Positions 7,456-14,819 of a stretch of DNA of 64,000 nt are shown piece after piece. The notes beneath the pieces are model-generated. The model made no database searches. It was not told the DNA's origin and saw only the letters and a list, made by a program, of their open reading frames with translations. The first letter of the stretch is position 1; each line of letters opens with the position of its first letter. The stretch comes from Niveibacterium sp. 24ML (GTDB lineage: Bacteria > Pseudomonadota > Gammaproteobacteria > Burkholderiales > Rhodocyclaceae): positions 1-64,000 of the forward strand of contig NZ_JAPFHA010000010.1 in assembly GCF_026586805.1 (NCBI RefSeq). The letters run 5' to 3'. The position numbers and the translations under genes are program-made.

Positions 7456-8193
7456 ATGAACTACCACTGGAACTGGGGCGTGTATCTCGAACAGGTCAGC
7501 TCGGGCGACGAGCGCTACCTCGACTGGATCGTCTCGGCACTTGGCTGGACGGTTGCGGTGTCGATGACGGCGTGGGTCATCGCGCTGTTGCTTGGCGGAG
7601 TCGTCGGCACGCTGCGCACCGCGCCGAACCGCTGGCTGGTGATCGCCGGAAACGCATGGGTCGAGTTCTTCCGCAACGTGCCACTGCTTGTGCAACTCTT
7701 CATCTGGTTCTTCGTCGTGCCGGAATTTCTGCCCGCCGAACTGTCGCGCTGGGTAAAGCAGGACATGCCCGCCAAGGAATTCTTCACTGCCACGATCTGC
7801 CTCGGTCTCTTCACCTCGGCGCGCGTCGCCGAACAAGTGCGCTCCGGCATCCAGAGTCTGCCGCGCGGCCAGAAGATGGCGGGGCTCGCGATGGGGTTCA
7901 CGCTGGCCCAGACCTACCGCTACGTGATCCTGCCGATGGCCTTTCGCATCGTGATCCCGCCGCTCACGTCCGAGTTCATGAACATCATCAAGAACTCTGC
8001 GGTGGCGTTCGCCATCGGCCTGATGGAGCTGACCTTTATTTCGCGCCAGATGATCGAGGAATCCGGCCAGGTGTTCGAAAGCCTGCTCGCCGCGACCATC
8101 CTCTACACCGTCTGCGCCTTTGCTGCGAACCGTGTGATGGCCTTCATCGAGGCACGTGCCCGCGTGCCCGGCTACATCGCCGGGGCGAAGTGA
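7456..8193 (+). CDS. gltJ: Glutamate/aspartate ABC transporter permease
   Basis: 245 residues, an inner-membrane permease of the HisM/GltJ type. It starts 'MNYHWNWGVYLEQ' and has several hydrophobic segments and the EAA loop region 'GIQSLPRGQKMAGLAMGFT' followed by 'LPMAFRIVIPPLTSEFMNI', the contact site for the ATPase. It pairs with the next gene (3-bp gap) to form the heterodimeric channel. Length and motifs are as expected for the family. Confidence 0.93.
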   Translation: MNYHWNWGVYLEQVSSGDERYLDWIVSALGWTVAVSMTAWVIALLLGGVVGTLRTAPNRWLVIAGNAWVEFFRNVPLLVQLFIWFFVVPEFLPAELSRWVKQDMPAKEFFTATICLGLFTSARVAEQVRSGIQSLPRGQKMAGLAMGFTLAQTYRYVILPMAFRIVIPPLTSEFMNIIKNSAVAFAIGLMELTFISRQMIEESGQVFESLLAATILYTVCAFAANRVMAFIEARARVPGYIAGAK

Positions 8194-8196
8194 GGG

Positions 8197-8868
8197 ATGA
8201 CGATGCTCGGCCAACTCGACTTTTCCATCGTCGGCCCCGGCTTGCCGTTCATCTGGATCGGACTGCTGTTCAGCCTGAAACTCACGCTCGTTGCCATGAG
8301 CGGCGGCATCGTGCTCGGTACGCTGCTTGCGCTGGCGCGCACCTCGTCGAAGGTCGCTGCGTCGCGCGCAGCCGCTGCCTACGTCAACACGGTGCGCTCG
8401 ATCCCGCTGCTAATGGTGATCCTGTGGTTCTTCTTTTTGATCCCACTGTTCACCGGCGCGCCGATGGGCGCCGAGAACTCAGCGCTGATCACCTTCACGG
8501 CGTTCGAAGCTGCGTACTACTCGGAGATCGTGCGGGCTGGCTTGAACAGTGTTCCGCAGCCGCAGCGATTCGCAGCTGCAGCGCTGGGGCTCACGAAGAT
8601 TCAAGCGCTTGCACACGTCGTGCTACCGCAAGCCTTTCGCAACATGCTGCCGGTCCTGCTGACGCAGACCATCGTCCTGTTTCAGGACACCTCGCTGGTG
8701 TACGCCATCGGCGCCAAGGATCTGCTGAAGGCCGCCGAGATCACCGGCAAGAACTACAACCGCCCGGTGGAGATGTACCTCTTCGTCGCGCTCATCTACT
8801 TCTCGATCTGCTTCTGCCTGTCGACGCTGGTGAAGTGCCTGCAGAAGCGCATCGCCATCATTCGCTAA
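8197..8868 (+). CDS. gltK: Glutamate/aspartate ABC transporter permease
   Basis: 223 residues, the second permease subunit, with TM segments near '[17 protein letters not shown]' and '[14 protein letters not shown]' and the EAA loop '[20 protein letters not shown]' then '[17 protein letters not shown]'. It works with GltJ and GltL to import acidic amino acids delivered by GltI. The stretch coding the EAA loop (about 8560-8640) has backbone-like words such as GCAGCTGCAGCG, unlike the rest of the gene. Confidence 0.93.
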   Translation: MTMLGQLDFSIVGPGLPFIWIGLLFSLKLTLVAMSGGIVLGTLLALARTSSKVAASRAAAAYVNTVRSIPLLMVILWFFFLIPLFTGAPMGAENSALITFTAFEAAYYSEIVRAGLNSVPQPQRFAAAALGLTKIQALAHVVLPQAFRNMLPVLLTQTIVLFQDTSLVYAIGAKDLLKAAEITGKNYNRPVEMYLFVALIYFSICFCLSTLVKCLQKRIAIIR

Positions 8869-8881
8869 CGGAACGTCCCCC

Positions 8882-9613
8882 ATGTCGATGATCGAAATCC
8901 GCAACGTCTCCAAGTGGTATGGCCAGTTTCAGGTGCTCGCCGACTGCAGCACACAGGTGAGCAAGGGCGAAGTGGTGGTCGTGTGCGGCCCCTCCGGTTC
9001 CGGCAAGTCGACCCTGATCAAGTGCGTGAATGGGTTGGAGCCCTTCCAGAAGGGGGATGTCGTCGTCGACGAGATCTCGGTCGGCGCCGCGAAAACCGAT
9101 CTGCCCAAGCTGCGGGCGCGCGTCGGCATGGTTTTCCAGCACTTCGAGCTGTTCCCGCACATGAGCGTCATCGAAAACCTGACGATTGCGCAGACCAAGG
9201 TACTCGGCCGCGCGCGCGACGAAGCGCGCGAGCGGGGCATCAAATTGCTCGACCGCGTCGGGCTCAAGGCTCACGCGGCCAAGTTCCCCGGCGAGTTGTC
9301 GGGCGGCCAGCAGCAACGCGTGGCGATTGCCCGCGCGCTCGCGATGGACCCGATCTGCATGCTCTTCGACGAGCCCACCTCGGCGCTCGACCCGGAGATG
9401 GTCAACGAGGTGCTCGACGTGATGGTCGAGCTGGCCCGCGAAGGCATGACGATGATGGTCGTCACGCACGAGATGGGCTTTGCTCGCAAGGTCGCGCACC
9501 GCGTGATCTTCATGGACACCGGTCGGGTCGTCGAGGAAGCGGGGGCGGATACCTTTTTCGGTGCGCCGACCTCGCGGCGAGCGCAGCAGTTCCTCGCGTC
9601 GCTCAAGCACTGA
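8882..9613 (+). CDS. gltL: Glutamate/aspartate ABC transporter ATPase
   Basis: 243 residues, a complete ABC ATPase: Walker [10 protein letters not shown] (residues 36-44), signature LSGGQQQR, Walker B followed by [10 protein letters not shown], and a switch His in '[17 protein letters not shown]'. It powers the GltJK channel. It is the last transporter gene; the backbone lipoprotein gene follows after 27 bp in the same direction, so the transporter genes sit inside a backbone operon. Confidence 0.95.
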   Translation: MSMIEIRNVSKWYGQFQVLADCSTQVSKGEVVVVCGPSGSGKSTLIKCVNGLEPFQKGDVVVDEISVGAAKTDLPKLRARVGMVFQHFELFPHMSVIENLTIAQTKVLGRARDEARERGIKLLDRVGLKAHAAKFPGELSGGQQQRVAIARALAMDPICMLFDEPTSALDPEMVNEVLDVMVELAREGMTMMVVTHEMGFARKVAHRVIFMDTGRVVEEAGADTFFGAPTSRRAQQFLASLKH

Positions 9614-9640
9614 TTTCTAGTAACACCGGGAGCAGAAATA

Positions 9641-10165
9641 ATGACAAACGGAACGAATGTTGTCGCAAGCTTATTGCTTGCAAGTGCGCTGTCTGCATGC
9701 GTCGTAGCGCCCCAGCGGAGCGGGGCGGGCATGCCTGCAGGGCAGGGAGCGTTGCCGCAATACGCTGCCGGTGAGCAGCGGCGGGCGAACTCACAGGAAC
9801 TTGCAGTGATTGAATCCTTGAAGCCTGTCGATCTTAAAGCACAAGCTGGTTCGACCGGCAAGTACGCTGGTGCCGCGCTCGGCGCGGCGCTGGGCGGGTT
9901 GGGCGGGTCAGCTGTGGGGCACGGCAAGGGGAAACAAGCCGCAACGCTTGTAGGCGCAGCTGCCGGAGGTGCCGTTGGTGGGTCGCTAGGTTCTGACTAC
10001 GACGAACGTGCGAGCCATACGCTGGGTCTCGAAATTGTCGTGAAGATGAGCGATGGGAAGCTTGTCAGTGTCATACAAGCACAGAACGACAGCGAGAAGT
10101 TTGAGCGCGGGCAGCTTGTACGGGTTGTACACGCCCAGGGGGGACTACATGTCTCTCCGTACTGA
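9641..10165 (+). CDS. Glycine-zipper lipoprotein (SlyB/17-kDa antigen-like)
   Basis: 174 residues. Lipoprotein signal 'VASLLLASALSAC' with lipobox Leu-Ser-Ala-Cys. The middle (about residues 70-118) is Gly/Ala-rich, 'YAGAALGAALGGLGGSAVG' and 'AAAGGAVGGSLGS', a glycine-zipper membrane-association pattern seen in SlyB and rickettsial 17-kDa antigens, and the C-terminus carries a small beta-rich domain ('LEIVVKMSDGKLVSVIQ'). An outer-membrane lipoprotein is expected. Its 3' end overlaps the next gene by 17 bp. Confidence 0.75.
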   Translation: MTNGTNVVASLLLASALSACVVAPQRSGAGMPAGQGALPQYAAGEQRRANSQELAVIESLKPVDLKAQAGSTGKYAGAALGAALGGLGGSAVGHGKGKQAATLVGAAAGGAVGGSLGSDYDERASHTLGLEIVVKMSDGKLVSVIQAQNDSEKFERGQLVRVVHAQGGLHVSPY

Positions 10166-10568
10166 AGTTGCAGCTGAGCGTCCCTACATGAAGTTGCCCC
10201 GGCTCGACCTTGCGATGCTCAGCGTCATTGTGCTGCTCGCTGCAGTTTCGTTCGCAACCGCTGACTCGCGAGACGAAGTAAAGCAAACTGTAATTCGAAT
10301 TTATTGGCTTTCAGGATCTGCGCTTCCGCTCTTTTATGTTCCGCAGATCATGAAGTTCCTGCGGGGCAAGCAGGGCGTCGGCGATTTCGATGTGAAAGCT
10401 GACATCGCGCAGTTCCTGCTGCGGCTTCCTGCATTCTTGTATGCTTTCGTCGCACTCAACCCCGCAGCTGTTGCTCCATTCGCTTTTGCCGTGGGCGGAG
10501 ATCTCGTCGGGCGGGCAGGGCGGCTGATTGCGATTTGTATACGTCTGCGACGCGAGAGAAAGAACTGA
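10149..10568 (+). CDS. Small integral membrane protein
   Basis: 139 residues from ATG at 10149. Hydrophobic segments 'LAMLSVIVLLAAVSFATA', 'IYWLSGSALPLFYVPQIM' and 'LLRLPAFLYAFVALN' through 'PFAFAVGGDLVG' suggest three to four membrane passes, with a basic C-terminus ('CIRLRRERKN'). It overlaps both neighbours (17 bp upstream, 1 bp downstream), suggesting translational coupling. No family recognised. Confidence 0.6.
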   Translation: MSLRTEVAAERPYMKLPRLDLAMLSVIVLLAAVSFATADSRDEVKQTVIRIYWLSGSALPLFYVPQIMKFLRGKQGVGDFDVKADIAQFLLRLPAFLYAFVALNPAAVAPFAFAVGGDLVGRAGRLIAICIRLRRERKN

Positions 10569-11368
10569 TGCTGGTCTTCCTCGACACCGAGTTCACCGAC
10601 TTCATCGACTGCGAGTTGATCAGCATCGGCATCGTGTCCGAGGACGGCCAGCATGTGTTTTACGCCGAGCGCAACGATTACCGGCGCGAATGGGAGAGCG
10701 ATTTTGTGCGGCTCGCGGTGCTGCCGCAACTGGGGCAGCAGCCTGCGGCGATCTGCAACCGCGATGAACTCCAGACCCGACTGTGGGCGTGGTTCGAATC
10801 CCTTCCGGGGCGCGTCCAGATCGCGTGCGACTCCCAACACGATCAAGACTTGCTGTGGGACGCTTTCGGCGAAGGGCTGCCAGAGAATCTCGATCCCAAG
10901 CGTTTTGATCTCGCGACACTTTCAAACACCGCCGCGTTTCACGCAGCAGTCTGCGACTATCACGCCAAACAAGGCAGCTGGCATCACGCGCTGCACGATG
11001 CGCAGGCGCACCGCTCCGGGTGGCTGGCATGGAAGGGGCAGCACACAAGTGCGCTTTCAGCAGTTGAACTTACTCCATGCTGCGGCTTCATCAAGCTCTC
11101 AGCTGCTGGCAATGCATATGTTTCTCGCGCTGAAGCGAAGGATCTTCTTAGCGAGTTCGAAGCTTACGATCAAGTCGAAGTTGATTTCGAGGGTGTAGAA
11201 GAGATCGGTGCGTCATTCGCCGATGAACTAGTGCGCGTCTTTCCGCTCTCTCATCCTGCTGCGCAACTGACAATCGTCAATGCGAGCAGCAAGGTACTGC
11301 AAATGCTCAAGCGCTCGCAGAGTCGAGCTGACCTTCCTCAGCCTCCAAAACCAGTATTTTATTTCTAA
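10568..11368 (+). CDS. 3'-5' exonuclease domain fused to a STAS-like DUF4325 domain
   Basis: 266 residues; the ATG overlaps the upstream stop (TGATG). Residues 1 to about 155 are a DEDDh-type exonuclease of the Rv2179c/RNase T-like class: D6-x-E8 in 'FLDTEF', D88 or D92 in 'CDSQHDQDLL', and H140 with D144 in 'WHHALHDAQAH'. Residues about 180-250 match STAS-like DUF4325: 'VSRAEAKDLLSEFEAYDQVE', 'VDFEGVEEIGASFADELVRV', 'NASSKVLQMLKR'. Codon use switches from chromosome-like to backbone-like near 11036, at the domain boundary. An unusual fusion, perhaps formed by recombination; function unknown. Confidence 0.75.
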   Translation: MLVFLDTEFTDFIDCELISIGIVSEDGQHVFYAERNDYRREWESDFVRLAVLPQLGQQPAAICNRDELQTRLWAWFESLPGRVQIACDSQHDQDLLWDAFGEGLPENLDPKRFDLATLSNTAAFHAAVCDYHAKQGSWHHALHDAQAHRSGWLAWKGQHTSALSAVELTPCCGFIKLSAAGNAYVSRAEAKDLLSEFEAYDQVEVDFEGVEEIGASFADELVRVFPLSHPAAQLTIVNASSKVLQMLKRSQSRADLPQPPKPVFYF

Positions 11369-11766
11369 CTGGGCAGCGTTCTTATCGGTGCGTTTTCGTG
11401 TTCGTCGCAACGAGTCATGTGCCAACCGTTTGCAATTAGCAGTTTTCCCGGTTTTCCGCACTCATCACATATGCGCACTGACATTGCCTCTGCCATCGCG
11501 ATCATGCCGCGCTGGACATCGTTTGCGTTGCGCACATAAAAACATAGAGCGCCGAATTTTTCTTTTACTTGTATCGCGACAACTTGGGGCGACTTATTGT
11601 GATCAGTGAAGAACTGAAGGCGCTCGCACAGTACATCTATTAAATCGAACCAGCCGTCGCCGCATGAGAAACCACGGGACATGCAACTGACCTGTGGGCT
11701 CTTGTGTCGGTCAGCGAAGATAAGTGGGTAACGTGCGCTTAGCAAATCGTCGAGGCGCTCTCTCAT
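11365..11766 (-). CDS. Conserved hypothetical, phage/mobile-element type, with CxxC pair
   Basis: 133 residues, starting 'MRERLDDLLSARYPLIFAD'. It has the pattern 'CMSRGFSCGDGWFDLIDVLC', 'VKEKFGALCFYVRNAND' and a C-terminal zinc-ribbon-like 'ICDECGKPGKLL' with later Cys and His ('MTRCDEHE'). I recognise this pattern from hypothetical proteins of phages and mobile elements but know no function. It converges with the exonuclease-STAS gene, overlapping it by 4 bp, and is the last gene of the minus-strand run that continues from 14707. Confidence 0.65.
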   Translation of the reverse strand: MRERLDDLLSARYPLIFADRHKSPQVSCMSRGFSCGDGWFDLIDVLCERLQFFTDHNKSPQVVAIQVKEKFGALCFYVRNANDVQRGMIAMAEAMSVRICDECGKPGKLLIANGWHMTRCDEHENAPIRTLPS

Positions 11767-11772
11767 CTCGTG

Positions 11773-12177
11773 CTACTTTTCTAACGTCTTATGCCAGAGC
11801 AATGGCAGCTGGACATCCTGCCTTTCTTTGCACAAATTGCAGACTAGAGCGTGCGATTGCGTTGGGTCTCCGGTCAGCTCAAAGAGTATTCCAGGCGCTG
11901 AGACTTTGTATTTGCCGTTTTCAAAGCTAGACACCGTAACGTTGATCTTCTTCATTCCTTCTTGTGTCTTGGCTTCAAGAACTCCATTACCCTTGTCATC
12001 CAAAAGCCTTATAACAGCCGGGAATGTCTGATCGTCGCCAACCAGCGTAAGTTTCTCTTGAATATTCCAAGAGCCGACGTATGCGTAATATGTACTTCCG
12101 ACGACTGCAGAAACTACAAGCAGTATAGCTGCGATGCTAATTTTCGGGCTCTGCGGGATGAACGGTGGAATTAGCAT
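11773..12177 (-). CDS. Single-pass membrane protein
   Basis: 134 residues from the Met of 'MLIPPFIPQSPK'. One N-terminal transmembrane segment ('ISIAAILLVVSAVVGSTYYA') is followed by a predicted periplasmic beta-rich domain ('FPAVIRLLDDKGNGVLEAKT', 'INVTVSSFENGKYKVSAPG') with a Cys pair (VCNLCKE). It starts inside the 3' part of the upstream gene and ends 6 bp before the next. Unknown function; membrane topology is the only supported claim. Confidence 0.55.
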   Translation of the reverse strand: MLIPPFIPQSPKISIAAILLVVSAVVGSTYYAYVGSWNIQEKLTLVGDDQTFPAVIRLLDDKGNGVLEAKTQEGMKKINVTVSSFENGKYKVSAPGILFELTGDPTQSHALVCNLCKERQDVQLPLLWHKTLEK

Positions 12178-12403
12178 GGTCTCTCTTTCGTGGGATTGAA
12201 GTGTTGCGAATTGCGATTGCCGCTCCGGCGATGACAAAGCTTGATTGTGCGACGATGTAAGTGAGAGTGTCGTTTGCGAACAGCGCGTTGACAGCAAGCG
12301 TTACCGCTATGCCTGCGATAACGTATGCAGCGTCAGCGACCGCAGGGCTACGCAAAACGCTTGCGCAACGCAAAACCGTTGCCCCCACATTCAATAGCTG
12401 CAC
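12137..12403 (-). CDS. Small membrane protein
   Basis: 88 residues, with two hydrophobic segments ('AAYVIAGIAVTLAVNALF' and 'YIVAQSSFVIAGAAIAIR') and a polar tail. It overlaps its upstream neighbour by 56 bp and its downstream neighbour by 41 bp, tight packing typical of mobile-element operons. No family recognised. Confidence 0.5.
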   Translation of the reverse strand: MQLLNVGATVLRCASVLRSPAVADAAYVIAGIAVTLAVNALFANDTLTYIVAQSSFVIAGAAIAIRNTSIPRKRDHANSTVHPAEPEN

Positions 12404-13205
12404 GGATAAGGTCGAAGGCTGCTTGAGTTTTGGTTAGATAGCGCCAGCCGCTATTCATTACCCAGAGCCCCGAATTTGGGCCGGTTCCGACATAGACATT
12501 GAGCCCTGCGTTTGCATTCATCGACGCGTTCAGTGCATTCATCTGGAACCCCGCAGCGAACGCGACGCCCGCAACAGCACCTGCGGCATTCGCAATCGTC
12601 GGGATGCCGTTTGCCGTCGCGAAGTTATATTGAACGAGTGGGACGAAGATCTCCGGTGCGCTGCCGCTGCCGTCGCCGCATGACAGCCGGGAGATTTGTC
12701 GGAGATCGATCTTCGCATATGCCGGTTTTTGGACTTTCAGGTTTTCAGGGTCAGGTATATGAATGCCGACGATATGTAGTGACAGCTGCCCCGTTTCGTC
12801 TTCTTCCAGCGCGCATGCAGGCCCCGCTTTCAGCGGACCATTGATTGTCTTTTTGTTTAGCTTCCTTGTTGCACGTTTGAACTTGTTACGTGCGAAGCGG
12901 AATTGCATGAAGTCGATAAAGCTCGACACCATTCGTTTTCCGACCACAGCTAGCAAAAAGACAACAAGCAGCGGAACAATTGCGCCGCTGTCGTGTATGT
13001 ATGAACCAATTGCGCCGGCAATGAATAGTCCTAGCATGAACATGCCTAGGGTCTTGTGCAGATTGACAACGTAGTACGTTCCCGTTTCTAGCAGCGCACG
13101 AATGAACTGCCGTGGCGCTAATACGAACGCAGCAATGTTGATGCCGTAGACCGCAAATACCGTTGCAAATATCGCGATTTCCCGTGGATCGTGCGAACGA
13201 AACAT
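12348..13205 (-). CDS. Polytopic membrane protein of unknown function
   Basis: 285 residues. The N-terminal 95 residues hold three predicted TM helices ('EIAIFATVFAVYGINIAAFV', 'LGMFMLGLFIAGAIGSYI', 'IVPLLVVFLLAVVGKRMV'), then a basic linker ('RFARNKFKRATRKLNKK') and a soluble domain ('LSLHIVGIHIPDPENL'). A Gly/Ala/Asn-rich segment ('AAGFQMNALNASMNANAG') and a C-terminal 'SGWRYLTKTQAAFDLI' follow. No known family. It is in a minus-strand envelope-gene operon downstream of the relaxase gene. Confidence 0.55.
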   Translation of the reverse strand: MFRSHDPREIAIFATVFAVYGINIAAFVLAPRQFIRALLETGTYYVVNLHKTLGMFMLGLFIAGAIGSYIHDSGAIVPLLVVFLLAVVGKRMVSSFIDFMQFRFARNKFKRATRKLNKKTINGPLKAGPACALEEDETGQLSLHIVGIHIPDPENLKVQKPAYAKIDLRQISRLSCGDGSGSAPEIFVPLVQYNFATANGIPTIANAAGAVAGVAFAAGFQMNALNASMNANAGLNVYVGTGPNSGLWVMNSGWRYLTKTQAAFDLIRAAIECGGNGFALRKRFA

Positions 13206-13223
13206 TTCTTTCTGGCCCCCGGT

Positions 13224-13688
13224 TTAGTGAATCGAAGCGCAAAGCTCTGCAGCTCTTGCGCGCGTAAGTGCTGCGAATCCATCGACTGCTTCGACTGATA
13301 GACTTACCGCTGCTCGAATATCTTCAGAACTCAATTCTTCAAGTCTTGCGTGTTTCAATAGTCGTTCAAGAAAGAGCGCGGTATTCATTGCGCAGATCGC
13401 ATCAGCGGGGTCTGCGATGTCGTTGCAATGTGTTTGATACAAATAGATAGAAATAGAAAGGCAGTTGAGCGCAAGATATTCGTCGATGCTCAGACCTGTG
13501 CGCTCGAAGCGCATTTTGTCGGTGTCGATCATGAATGTGGATGCAGATTGCTCGCCGAGTCGCGCGCACATGAATGCGACGAAGGTAGGTGTGTCGGGCG
13601 CTACAATAGTGCGCACTATGCCCGCGAGCGGCAATTCGATTCCGGTTCGATACAGGAGAACCACCTCGGGTTCGTCGGGCTCTTTCAT
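13224..13688 (-). CDS. Hypothetical protein, 154 aa
   Basis: Starts at 'MKEPDEPEVVLLYRTGIELP', where the ATG overlaps the upstream gene's stop by 4 bp; the open frame extends further upstream but only inside that gene. Predicted soluble and helical in the C-terminal half ('CAMNTALFLERLLKHARLEE', 'IRAAVSLSVEAVDGFAALT'). Several cysteines ('CAR', 'CLS', 'HCND', 'ICA') without a clear metal motif. Function unknown. Confidence 0.55.
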   Translation of the reverse strand: MKEPDEPEVVLLYRTGIELPLAGIVRTIVAPDTPTFVAFMCARLGEQSASTFMIDTDKMRFERTGLSIDEYLALNCLSISIYLYQTHCNDIADPADAICAMNTALFLERLLKHARLEELSSEDIRAAVSLSVEAVDGFAALTRARAAELCASIH

Positions 13689-14707
13689 CTGCAGCGTTCC
13701 ATCTGCGGATTCCCGGACCCCAGCGAGCGCTCCAGCGTCGCCTGCACTGACCCATCCCCCGGTAGAGAAATCGCACTGAGGACAATGTTCGCCGTCCCAG
13801 TTACCTTGCATATGCCTCGCGGCAACTTGAAAGCGAGGCGCAATGCTTGCGCTGCATCGGGCTGGTTATCAAAGCAAAAGGAAGTGCCAGCTTCAGGCGG
13901 TAGCGCCCGCTTCCCCGACGAGTCTGCTGTGAAACACACTCGGTCCCCGACCTCGTCGGCAATCGCAGGGGTCGCATCGCGAACAAAAGTGCCGCTAACT
14001 TCAACGTGACCGGTGTACCTCACGCAAGCATCAGCGCTCTGTTGGCGCGTCCAACCCTGACTCGTGCGGGACGCGGCTGTTGCACTGGGGGTTGGCGCAC
14101 CTGAGTCACCCATCCCAATACATTGCGCGCGTGGCTTTGGCACAGCGCCCGGATCGGCTTGGGCAACCTTGACAAGGTGTGCAATATCGCTGATCGGCAT
14201 ATCAGGCGTCGACGGCGTCTGATTTTCCACGTACGAAGAAACCACAACCGTCAGTTCCCGTTCCAAACACGCAGCGTTCTTTGCCCCGGAAGCGCGCATC
14301 CCCAAGGCCTGATAGGTCTGCGAGTCGGCCTCAAAACAGAACATCGCCGGTCGTGTATCTCCCGGCAAGCGAGGAATCCGGTTCAAGTGTGTTTGCATCG
14401 GGTACATGCACACAGAGCCCGCCAGCGGGTGGTCTGACGCTCGAACAAGCTGGACCTTTCCCCGGATTTCGACTTCTCCGGTGTATGTCGTGATCAAGCC
14501 GTTCTGTGACGACTGCTTCCAATTCGCCCACGGCGAAAGCCGCTGCTGAGCTGAATTAGATTGTTGTTGTGGCTGAGTTTCCACGGACTTCTTTGTCGCG
14601 TCATGCAACGCTTTGTTCAAAAGCGAACCCAGCGTCTCGGCTGCATTTGCTGAAAATGGAAGTATTGCCAATATTGATATCGGCGCTACGAATTTTCGTA
14701 ATTGCAT
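13685..14707 (-). CDS. Secreted protein with two similar Cys-containing repeats
   Basis: 340 residues with signal peptide (MQLRKFVAPISILAILPFSA, then NA-A cleavage). The mature region has two related halves: 'YTGEVEIRGKVQLVRASDHP' with 'GSVCMYP' and 'PAMFCFEAD', and 'YTGHVEVSGTFVRDATPAI' with 'DRVCFTAD' and 'TSFCFDNQPDA'. Repeated beta modules with paired cysteines suggest a periplasmic or exported protein stabilised by disulfides. It begins the minus-strand operon that runs to 11365. Function unknown; the internal duplication is my observation. Confidence 0.6.
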   Translation of the reverse strand: MQLRKFVAPISILAILPFSANAAETLGSLLNKALHDATKKSVETQPQQQSNSAQQRLSPWANWKQSSQNGLITTYTGEVEIRGKVQLVRASDHPLAGSVCMYPMQTHLNRIPRLPGDTRPAMFCFEADSQTYQALGMRASGAKNAACLERELTVVVSSYVENQTPSTPDMPISDIAHLVKVAQADPGAVPKPRAQCIGMGDSGAPTPSATAASRTSQGWTRQQSADACVRYTGHVEVSGTFVRDATPAIADEVGDRVCFTADSSGKRALPPEAGTSFCFDNQPDAAQALRLAFKLPRGICKVTGTANIVLSAISLPGDGSVQATLERSLGSGNPQMERCR

Positions 14708-14819
14708 TTCAGCCTCGGCGTTGGGTATGAAGCGCTATCTTGCAAACTATTCAAGCCATGCAAGCGTGAAGAACCCCACACGACATAGACGTTCTCTCAT
14801 GACTCAGGTCAATACACCG

